This document shows positions 12,744 to 18,389 of a stretch of 18,389 nucleotides of DNA, piece by piece. How positions within the stretch are numbered: position 1 is the stretch's first letter; the number at the start of each line of letters is the position of its first letter. The position numbers were made by a program, and so were the translations under genes. The DNA comes from an uncultured Eubacteriales bacterium (GTDB taxonomy: Bacteria > Bacillota > Clostridia > Oscillospirales > Butyricicoccaceae), in NCBI GenBank assembly GCA_910585875.1, contig CAJUIK010000035.1, forward strand, positions 1 through 18,389. Direction: 5' to 3'. The notes beneath the pieces are model-generated. The model was not told the origin of the DNA. It did no database searches and worked only from the letters and a program-made list of their open reading frames with translations.

Positions 12744-14000
12744 ATGAGCAGGCTTATCATCAATGGCGGCAGGCCCCTGCACGGCGCGGCCCGGGCCGGC
12801 GGCGCGAAAAACAGCATTCTGCCCATTTTGGCCGCCGCCGTCGTCAACGGCGGCGAGAATATCATACATAATTGCCCAGATTTGAAAGACGTTCATTCCG
12901 CCGCGGCCATTTTACGGCACCTGGGCTGCCGGGTGGATTGGCAGGGGGACGCTATTATCGTCGACTCCGCCGGCATGGACCGATGGGATATTCCAGACGA
13001 GCTGATGCGGGAAATGCGTTCTTCTGTGATTTTCCTGGGGCCGGTGCTGGCCCGGTGCGGCCAAGCGCAGATGACCTATCCCGGCGGCTGCGAGCTGGGC
13101 CCTCGGCCCATCGACCTGCATCTGCGGGCCTTGGGCCAGCTGGGGGTAGAGATCCAGGAGGACGGCGGCCGGATTTACTGCCGTTGCGGCAAAATGCAGG
13201 GGCGGGATATCGCCCTGGCTTTACCCAGCGTGGGCGCCACAGAAAATATCATGCTGTGCGCCTCCGCCTGTTCGGGACAGACCCGGATTGTCAACGCCGC
13301 CCGGGAACCGGAGATTTGGGATTTGCAGCAGTTTCTGCGCAAAGCCGGCGTTCAGGTGTCCGGCGCAGGCTGCCGGGATATCGTGATCCAAGGCGGAGGC
13401 CCGGTTCGGCGGACTGTGGAGCATTGGGTGATCCCAGACCGCATCGAATCGGCCACCTATCTGTGCGCCTGCGCCGCCGCGGGAGGGCGGGTTCGGGTGG
13501 AGCGGACAAAGCCCGCCTATTTTTCCGCCGTCACCCATCTGCTGGAAGAGAGCGGATGCCAGGTGGAAACGGGGGAGGATTGGGCGGAAATTCAAGCGCC
13601 CCGCCGGCTGAAAGCTCCGCCGCCTGTGCGCACGGCGCCCTATCCCGGTTTTCCCACCGACGCGCAGTCGCCAGTGATGGCTGCCCTTTGCTTAGCCCAG
13701 GGCTCCACGGTTTTTTCCGAAAACATCTTCGAAAACCGTTACCGGCACTGCGCGGAGCTGGCTCGTATGGGGGCGGATATCCGGGTAGAGGGCCGGACGG
13801 CCATCGTCGCCGGCGTGGAACGGCTGCGGGGCGCCGCCGTCAAAGCCACGGACCTGCGGGGCGGGGCGGCGCTGGCGGTGGCCGGTTTGGCCGCCCAGGG
13901 ACAGACGGAAATTCGGGATATCGAGCATATCGACCGGGGATATCAGCGGATTGAGGAGGCCTACGCCGCCTTGGGCGCCGATATCCGGCGGGAGGATTGA
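12744..14000 (+). CDS. murA: UDP-GlcNAc 1-carboxyvinyltransferase
   Basis: MurA transfers enolpyruvate from PEP to UDP-GlcNAc, the first committed step of peptidoglycan synthesis, in the cytoplasm; it is the fosfomycin target. The 418 residues match the family. GAKNSILP near residue 20 carries the conserved Lys-Asn pair, and the loop YPGGCELGPRPIDLH holds the catalytic Cys at 116, so fosfomycin sensitivity of the enzyme is expected rather than the Asp-type resistance. The C-terminal half shows PGFPTDAQSP and the ENRYRH block, also typical. A strong AGGAGGAGG precedes the ATG. Its place between murG and ftsQ is a common clostridial arrangement. Firmicutes often have a second murA elsewhere. 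Confidence 0.96.
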   Translation: MSRLIINGGRPLHGAARAGGAKNSILPILAAAVVNGGENIIHNCPDLKDVHSAAAILRHLGCRVDWQGDAIIVDSAGMDRWDIPDELMREMRSSVIFLGPVLARCGQAQMTYPGGCELGPRPIDLHLRALGQLGVEIQEDGGRIYCRCGKMQGRDIALALPSVGATENIMLCASACSGQTRIVNAAREPEIWDLQQFLRKAGVQVSGAGCRDIVIQGGGPVRRTVEHWVIPDRIESATYLCACAAAGGRVRVERTKPAYFSAVTHLLEESGCQVETGEDWAEIQAPRRLKAPPPVRTAPYPGFPTDAQSPVMAALCLAQGSTVFSENIFENRYRHCAELARMGADIRVEGRTAIVAGVERLRGAAVKATDLRGGAALAVAGLAAQGQTEIRDIEHIDRGYQRIEEAYAALGADIRRED

Positions 14001-14002
14001 CA

Positions 14003-14017
14003 GCCCCAAGTCGGGGC
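14003..14017 (+). other. Small hairpin between murA and ftsQ
   Basis: GCCCC (14003-14007) and GGGGC (14013-14017) pair around AAGTC, starting 2 nt after the murA stop. No T run follows. It is short, and chance formation in GC-rich DNA is possible. Confidence 0.3.
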
Positions 14018-14060
14018 GAGCGGCAAGGCGGAACGAAGGAAAAGGCGGGAAAAGCAAGAT

Positions 14061-14843
14061 ATGAACAAGCAGAACAGAAAAGACGCGTCTATGGCCAAGC
14101 CCCGGAAGCGCCGGCGCCGCAGACGGCGAGGCCCCGGCTTGGCGATGCCAGTCGTTTGCTTGACGCTGGCCTGCGCCGCTGTGTTGACGGCGACGACCAT
14201 CTTCTTTAAGGTGAAGAATGTGGAGGCCCTGGGCGACACGCGATATTCCAAAAGCGAAATCGTCCAGGCAGCGGGCATCGAAACTGGGGAAAACTTGATT
14301 TTTATCAACAAAGTCGCCGCCATTAACCGCATATTCGACGGCCGCCCCTATCTGGACGAGGTGAGCGTCCGCCGGCGCCTGCCAGACACTGTGGAAATTT
14401 ACGTGACGGAATGCGCGCCGGCGGCGGCTCTGCCGGCGGCGGAAGGACAATATTGGCTCGTCGATAAAAAGGGAAAGCTGCTGGAGCTGGTTCCGGCAGA
14501 GGGAGCGGGAGGGCTCTGCGTCGTCGCCGGTTTGGAGCTTCAGCAGCCCGAAGCGGGGCATTATGCCGATTTTTTGGATAAAGAGAAGGAAAAAGCGCTG
14601 TTTACCATATTGAACACGGCAGAAAATAGTGGTATACTTAAGGAGATTATCAATATCGATATCAACCAGATCTTTGAGATCCGTTTGCAATATACAGAAC
14701 GTTTTGAGGTAGAGCTGGGAACGGTGGAGGATTTAACCAAAAAAATCGGGTTCCTAAAAAGCGTAGTGGAACGCCTGGGCGAAATGGACGTAGGGGTCGT
14801 CGACTTGACCGATCCGCAGACCGCCCGGTTCCGGCCGGAATAA
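14061..14843 (+). CDS. ftsQ: Cell division protein FtsQ/DivIB
   Basis: FtsQ/DivIB is a bitopic divisome protein that binds FtsL and DivIC/FtsB outside the membrane. The 260 residues have a basic cytoplasmic tail with an unusual arginine run (R17-R23), one membrane helix (about 28-50), a POTRA domain (about 51-118, VKNVEALGDTRYSKSEI through VRRRLPDTVEIYVTE) and the beta-rich FtsQ domain after it (QYWLVDKKGKLLEL). The short ending ARFRPE follows the TDPQ block typical of Firmicutes. The ATG at 14061 has only a weak ribosome binding site; ATG at 14091 is an alternative that would drop 10 residues. A predicted promoter for ftsZ lies in its 3' third. Confidence 0.92.
   Translation: MNKQNRKDASMAKPRKRRRRRRRGPGLAMPVVCLTLACAAVLTATTIFFKVKNVEALGDTRYSKSEIVQAAGIETGENLIFINKVAAINRIFDGRPYLDEVSVRRRLPDTVEIYVTECAPAAALPAAEGQYWLVDKKGKLLELVPAEGAGGLCVVAGLELQQPEAGHYADFLDKEKEKALFTILNTAENSGILKEIINIDINQIFEIRLQYTERFEVELGTVEDLTKKIGFLKSVVERLGEMDVGVVDLTDPQTARFRPE
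14611..14639 (+). promoter_or_regulatory. Predicted sigma-A promoter inside ftsQ, upstream of ftsZ
   Basis: TTGAAC (14611-14616, 4 of 6) and TATACT (14634-14639, 5 of 6) are 17 nt apart, with an extended -10 TGG at 14631-14633. Transcription would start near 14646, about 260 nt before the ftsZ ATG. Separate promoters for ftsZ inside upstream genes are well known in other bacteria. Confidence 0.65.
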
Positions 14844-14904
14844 AAGCCTTGGAGCGCGCGGGGTTTTTAGGCTTGGGAATTCATGAGCGAAGTGGAGGCA
14901 GGTT

Positions 14905-16221
14905 ATGAGCTTTTCGTTTGATACGGAAATGGAGAACAACGTAAATATCAAGGTGATCGGCGTGGGCGGCGGCGGCGGAAATGCGGTAAACCGCATGATC
15001 AGCAGCGGGATCCGAGGCGTGGAATTTATCGCCGTCAATACGGACAAGCAGGCGCTGAACTATTCGGCCGCGACGATCAAAATTGCTGTAGGCGAAAAAC
15101 TAACCAAGGGATTGGGGGCCGGTTCCAACCCGGAAATCGGCCGGAAAGCGGCGGAGGAAAGCGCCGAAGAGCTGAAAAAGGCCCTGGAAGACGCCAATAT
15201 GGTCTTTGTCACCGCCGGCATGGGCGGCGGCACAGGCACCGGCGCAGCGCCGGTCATCGCCCGAATCTCCAAGGAGATGGGCATTCTGACGGTGGGCATC
15301 GTCACCAAGCCCTTTGCCTTTGAAGGAAAAAAGCGAATTGACCAAGCCAACGTGGGCATCTCCGACTTGAAGGAGCAGGTGGACGCGCTGGTGACCATTC
15401 CCAACGACCGGCTGAAATACGTCAGCGAACAGAAAATCACGTTGAAGAACGCCTTTGAAGTGGCGGACAATGTATTGTTGCAGGCGGCCCAGGGCATCAG
15501 CGACCTGATTACCGCCCCGGGCATGATCAACCTGGACTTTGCAGATATTTCCACTGTCATGCGGGAAGCGGGCTACGCTCACATGGGCGTAGGACGGGCT
15601 TCCGGCAAGGACAAGGCCCAGGAGGCGGCTAAGATCGCCATCGCCAGCCCGCTGCTGGAAACCTCGATCGCCGGCGCCCGCCGGGTGCTGCTGAACATCA
15701 CGGGCTCCGAGGATATCGGCTTGGAGGAAGTGGATCAGGCTTCCTCTATGGTGCAGCAGGCGGCTCACCCCGAGGCCCATATTATCTTTGGCACGGCCAT
15801 TGATGAAAACATGGAGGACGAGGTGAAAATCACCGTCATCGCCACTGGGTTTGACGATAGGCCCAGTATGCCCAAAGACGAATCTGGGCTGGAAGCGATT
15901 TTAGAGCCTATTCTGACGCCTCAGACTCCGCTCCAGGCTCCGCCTCAGATCCAGCAAATTCCGCCTCAATCTCCCTTCCAGCCCGCCGCGCCGGCGGCTG
16001 AAGCGGCGCCGATTCCCGCCGTTCAACCCCAACCTCAGCCCCAGACTCAATTTCAGCCTCAGCTGCAACCGCAGCCGCTTCAGCCGCAGCAGCCGCAACC
16101 GGAGCAGCCGGCGGAACAGCCCAACAATATTGAGGGCAATGTGATTTCCACCAAAGAGGAAAAGGACAAGGCTTTTGAGGAAATTTTAAAGATATTCAAC
16201 AAGCAGCGCCGGGATTTTTAA
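14905..16221 (+). CDS. ftsZ: Cell division GTPase FtsZ
   Basis: FtsZ is the tubulin-like GTPase that forms the Z ring. The 438 residues begin with a short N-terminus, then the globular core (about 12-320) with GVGGGGGNAVNRM, NTDKQAL, the GTP-binding GGGTGTG (107-113) and the NLDFADI synergy-loop region. A long disordered linker (about 325-410) is dominated by Pro and Gln. The end (KAFEEILKIFNKQRRDF) plays the part of the C-terminal peptide that binds partners such as FtsA, SepF or ZapA, although it differs from the common DIPxFL form. GGAGG lies 6 nt upstream of the ATG. ftsA, which precedes ftsZ in many bacteria, is absent. It ends the dcw cluster, followed by a terminator. Confidence 0.98.
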   Translation: MSFSFDTEMENNVNIKVIGVGGGGGNAVNRMISSGIRGVEFIAVNTDKQALNYSAATIKIAVGEKLTKGLGAGSNPEIGRKAAEESAEELKKALEDANMVFVTAGMGGGTGTGAAPVIARISKEMGILTVGIVTKPFAFEGKKRIDQANVGISDLKEQVDALVTIPNDRLKYVSEQKITLKNAFEVADNVLLQAAQGISDLITAPGMINLDFADISTVMREAGYAHMGVGRASGKDKAQEAAKIAIASPLLETSIAGARRVLLNITGSEDIGLEEVDQASSMVQQAAHPEAHIIFGTAIDENMEDEVKITVIATGFDDRPSMPKDESGLEAILEPILTPQTPLQAPPQIQQIPPQSPFQPAAPAAEAAPIPAVQPQPQPQTQFQPQLQPQPLQPQQPQPEQPAEQPNNIEGNVISTKEEKDKAFEEILKIFNKQRRDF

Positions 16222-16247
16222 GCCCTGAGAGCTGGACAAGCCAATGA

Positions 16248-16279
16248 AAAGGGCGGCGGGAATTTCCCGCCGCCCTTTA
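16248..16279 (+). terminator. Intrinsic terminator of the dcw cluster
   Basis: GGGCGGCGGG (16251-16260) pairs perfectly with CCCGCCGCCC (16266-16275) around AATTT, flanked by AAA and TTTATT. The T run is short, so some read-through into the amidohydrolase gene is plausible. Confidence 0.85.
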
Positions 16280-16285
16280 TTGTGA

Positions 16286-16295
16286 TTGACGTCAA
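16286..16295. promoter_or_regulatory. Palindrome TTGACGTCAA upstream of the amidohydrolase
   Basis: A perfect 10-bp palindrome between the ftsZ terminator and the amidohydrolase ATG. TTGACG also looks like a -35 element, but no -10 follows at 16-18 nt. It could be an operator or chance. Confidence 0.25.
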
Positions 16296-16321
16296 ATGTT
16301 GCAGAGGAAAGGAAGAGAACT

Positions 16322-17752
16322 ATGTGGGATTTACTGCTGAAAAACGGGATTGTCATTACGATGGACGGAGAACGCCGGATTTATGACAGAGGCTATGTGG
16401 CGGTGGAGGGCGATACCATCGCCGCTGTGGGACCCATGGAGCAGCTGCCGCTCCAGGCTCAGGCCGCTCGGGAAATCGATTGCAGCGGCCATGCTGTGCT
16501 GCCCGGCCTGGTGGACGGCCATGGCCATGGAGGCCACTGCCTGACTCGCACCCTGGGAGAACATCTGGACGAGGATTGGGAGCCCATGGCCCAGGAGATT
16601 TATTATCGCTGCGTCGACCGGGAGTTCTGGCGGGCGGAGGGGGCTTTGGCCGCCGCAGAGCGGCTGAAATTCGGCACTACCACCGGCGTTTCCATGGTGG
16701 GCAGCACCCCTCGGGTGGATAGCGTTCAGCCTCTGGAAGCCAATCTGGAGGGCTCGCTGTCCACGGGTATCCGTCAGCTTTCGGGCGTCGGCTGCCCCTA
16801 TGGGGCGTTCCCCAAAAAAGCCCGGGTCTGGCGGGAAGACGGCTCGGCAGAGGAGAGTTTGGTGGGGCCGGAGACGGCCTATCAAGTGACCGAACAGGCT
16901 GTCAAACAGCTCAACGGCCGCCATCCCCGAGGGATCTGCATTGTGGCGCCGGGGCGTATGGGCCGCCGGCCGGATGAAAGCGACGAGGCCAATATCCGCC
17001 ACAACCGGGAAATGTATCGCATCGCCAGCGAATACGGCGTGCCTCTGCATACCCATGCCTATGGGGGCGACGTCCAATTCCTGATGGATCATACGCCGGA
17101 GGTTCTCACTCCTCAGCTGAGCTTGACCCACAGCACCGGCTATAGCCAACAGGAACTGGAAATCTTGGCCAAAACGGGAGCATTTGTCTTCCATGGCCCC
17201 ACTACCCACGCCAATATCGCGGGCCATTGCCCCGTTCAGGAAATGCTGGATTTGGGGATCAATCTGGCGGTAGTCACCGACGGCACGGCGCCAGACCGCA
17301 GCTACGATCTGTGGCGGGATATGAAAAATGTGCAGCTTTTCCAGCGGTTCCGCAAAAAGGACGGCAATTTGATCCCCTGCGGCCAGGCGCTGGAGCTGGT
17401 GACAATCGAACCCGCTCGGGCCCTGGGGCTGGATCATCTGATCGGCTCGCTGGAGCCGGGCAAGCGGGCGGATATTATCACTGTGGACGTCAATCAGCCC
17501 CATTTGGCGCCTTTTGGCCCCATGCCCGTTCAGCGCCTGGTCTACCACGCCATGGGCCAGGATGTGGACAGGGCTATTGTGGACGGCGTGATTGTGATGG
17601 AAAATCGCCGGCTCACCCAGGTAGACGAGGGCAAGCTGCTGGAGGACGCCGCCCAGGCGTTTGAAAAAATGCTCTCCCGCCTCAACCGGCCGGAGGTTAT
17701 GGAAAACCCCAATCTCTGGCCTCGGCGGCGCGGAAGCCAGGCGGCGAAGTAA
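16322..17752 (+). CDS. Metal-dependent amidohydrolase (ATZ/TRZ, SAH/MTA deaminase-like)
   Basis: A TIM-barrel hydrolase of the amidohydrolase superfamily that likely deaminates or dechlorinates a cyclic nitrogen compound, perhaps a purine or S-adenosylhomocysteine derivative; the substrate cannot be read from the sequence. The 476 residues show the N-terminal beta-sandwich (LLLKNGIVITMDGERRIYDRGYVAVEGDTI), the HxH metal motif at 67-69 (VDGHGHGGH), candidate metal histidines at 243/245 (HTHAYGG) and 270 (LTHSTG), the Asp at 320 (VTDGTAPDRS), and the closing LEPGKRADIITVDV. All expected metal ligands are present, so it should be active. The ATG at 16322 was chosen over an upstream TTG at 16286 because GGAAGAG precedes it and the family N-terminus starts there. 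It is unrelated in function to the dcw genes upstream. Confidence 0.88.
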   Translation: MWDLLLKNGIVITMDGERRIYDRGYVAVEGDTIAAVGPMEQLPLQAQAAREIDCSGHAVLPGLVDGHGHGGHCLTRTLGEHLDEDWEPMAQEIYYRCVDREFWRAEGALAAAERLKFGTTTGVSMVGSTPRVDSVQPLEANLEGSLSTGIRQLSGVGCPYGAFPKKARVWREDGSAEESLVGPETAYQVTEQAVKQLNGRHPRGICIVAPGRMGRRPDESDEANIRHNREMYRIASEYGVPLHTHAYGGDVQFLMDHTPEVLTPQLSLTHSTGYSQQELEILAKTGAFVFHGPTTHANIAGHCPVQEMLDLGINLAVVTDGTAPDRSYDLWRDMKNVQLFQRFRKKDGNLIPCGQALELVTIEPARALGLDHLIGSLEPGKRADIITVDVNQPHLAPFGPMPVQRLVYHAMGQDVDRAIVDGVIVMENRRLTQVDEGKLLEDAAQAFEKMLSRLNRPEVMENPNLWPRRRGSQAAK

Positions 17753-17787
17753 GACTTGATTTTTGCTCTGTGGATTCTTCTGAAAGA

Positions 17788-17842
17788 GCCGCCTCGCAGG
17801 GCGGCGAGAAAGCCCGTCAACAAGCTGTTGGCGGGCTTTTTT
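17788..17842 (+). terminator. Tandem hairpins with intrinsic terminator after the amidohydrolase
   Basis: A first hairpin pairs GCCGCC (17788-17793) with GGCGGC (17800-17805). A second, longer one pairs 17809-17821 with 17827-17839 over 13 bp (one T-G) around AAGCT, and runs into TTTTTT (17837-17842). It ends the amidohydrolase transcript. The convergent gene ends at 17875, so it may also stop transcription from the other strand, though the T run on that strand is weaker. Confidence 0.88.
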
Positions 17843-17874
17843 GTTCGTCCAAACTCTGTCTGGCCTAAATCGAC

Positions 17875-18389
17875 TCAATCGTCAAAGGTTCCCGAACCGT
17901 CCTCAGAGTATGCGGGAGCGGCGCTTTTGCTCAACATAGCGGGCAGAGCGGCGTAATCCAAGCCGCAGACGGCGCAGAACAGGTAGGCCAGAGGAGTGGG
18001 ATCCTCATAGAAGCGGCGATAGACAGCGTCCAAAAAGGAGATATAATCGCCGTTTTTGGCCTGGATTCCCAATGCGTCTGCGTGGCCGTCCTTCACAGCG
18101 TCGCAGACCCAGCCGCCGCCGTAGCAATTGAGAAAGGTTTCGCAGAGATAGGCGTTGATATCCGCCATCAGCCCGGCAATCACGCTGTCGTTGACCTGGG
18201 CAAAAAGCTGGGCCGGGCCGAATTCCTCTTGGTTCATCTGATCTTTCAGAGACTCTCGGCGAATCTTGAGCGTATAGGCCAGCAGCAGCTGAAGAGCGGG
18301 GGCCGCCCAGTCCCGGGGCATACCGGGTTCCCGGTAGAGCAGGCGGGTGATTTGGGTGTCGTCCAAGTCCAGGGCGCACAGGCTGGAGA
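17875..18389 (-). CDS. Hypothetical protein, C-terminal part (5' end outside window)
   Basis: I do not recognise this protein. The frame runs open to the window edge, so the TTG at 18366 is probably internal and the true start lies beyond 18389; at least 170 residues are visible. It is soluble, with helical stretches (APALQLLLAYTLKIRRES, LFAQVNDSVIAGLMADINAYL), a Cys-rich patch (CETFLNCYGGGWVCDAV) and another Cys-containing segment (LFCAVCGLDYAALP). The C-terminus is short and acidic (SEDGSGTFDD). GC content and codon use resemble the neighbours. It converges on the amidohydrolase gene, so the two are separately expressed. The pattern suggests an all-helical protein, but no function is assigned. 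Confidence 0.7.
   Translation of the reverse strand, partial: SSLCALDLDDTQITRLLYREPGMPRDWAAPALQLLLAYTLKIRRESLKDQMNQEEFGPAQLFAQVNDSVIAGLMADINAYLCETFLNCYGGGWVCDAVKDGHADALGIQAKNGDYISFLDAVYRRFYEDPTPLAYLFCAVCGLDYAALPAMLSKSAAPAYSEDGSGTFDD

Noticed and set aside
15918..16110. CRISPR or tandem repeat array in ftsZ
   Set aside because: The repeats are low-complexity codons of the Pro/Gln linker, in frame, with no spacers.
16331..17878. 515-codon open frame on the - strand opposite the amidohydrolase
   Set aside because: Same reason: the sense frame carries all metal ligands, and the antisense product has no recognisable feature.
1..18389. Insertion sequences, prophage, tRNA or rRNA genes
   Set aside because: No transposase, integrase, terminal inverted repeats of insertion sequences, tRNA cloverleaf or rRNA sequence could be found by reading both strands.

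Overview
This window carries the division and cell-wall (dcw) gene cluster of a GC-rich, low-GC-phylum bacterium, most likely a member of the Clostridia (an Oscillospiraceae-like gut lineage is my best guess). The reasons are the order mraZ-rsmH-ftsL-pbp-murE-mraY-ftsW-murG-murA-ftsQ-ftsZ, a PASTA-bearing class B PBP with an SCN motif of the SpoVD kind, murA sitting between murG and ftsQ, and a MurE with the DNPR motif of meso-diaminopimelate enzymes. The lineage call is inference from gene order and motifs.

Region 1 (1-2280) is a tightly coupled + strand unit: the C-terminal end of uvrC, then rsmD and coaD overlapping by 4 nt at each junction, then a coiled-coil protein and a strong intrinsic terminator. 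A near-consensus promoter with an extended -10 lies inside rsmD and can drive coaD and the coiled-coil gene on their own.

Region 2 (2281-3151) is an AT-rich island. It holds one orphan gene of unknown function and a 312-nt non-coding stretch with two perfect 12-bp palindromes, a clear sigma-A promoter, and two AAAGTGG direct repeats 10 bp apart that look like MraZ boxes.

Region 3 (3152-16280) is the dcw cluster itself, all on + strand, ended by a GC-rich terminator after ftsZ. The genes work together: MraZ regulates the operon and RsmH modifies 16S rRNA. MurA, MurE, MraY and MurG make precursor and lipid II, the FtsW/SpoVE flippase-like glycosyltransferase and SpoVD/FtsI transpeptidase polymerise and crosslink it, and FtsL, FtsQ and FtsZ form the divisome. 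murF, murD, murC, murB and ftsA are absent. A strong hairpin element stands where murF would be expected. Internal signals include a sigma-E-like promoter before the PBP gene, an ideal Shine-Dalgarno placed before an in-frame ATT codon for ftsW, and a good promoter inside ftsQ for ftsZ.

Region 4 (16281-18389) has a complete ATZ/TRZ-type amidohydrolase on the + strand, tandem hairpins with an intrinsic terminator, and a convergent partial gene of unknown function on the - strand. I see no mobile element, CRISPR array, tRNA or rRNA, and no wholly new multi-gene system. The most unusual items are regulatory and start-site signals, gene losses and the orphan gene.
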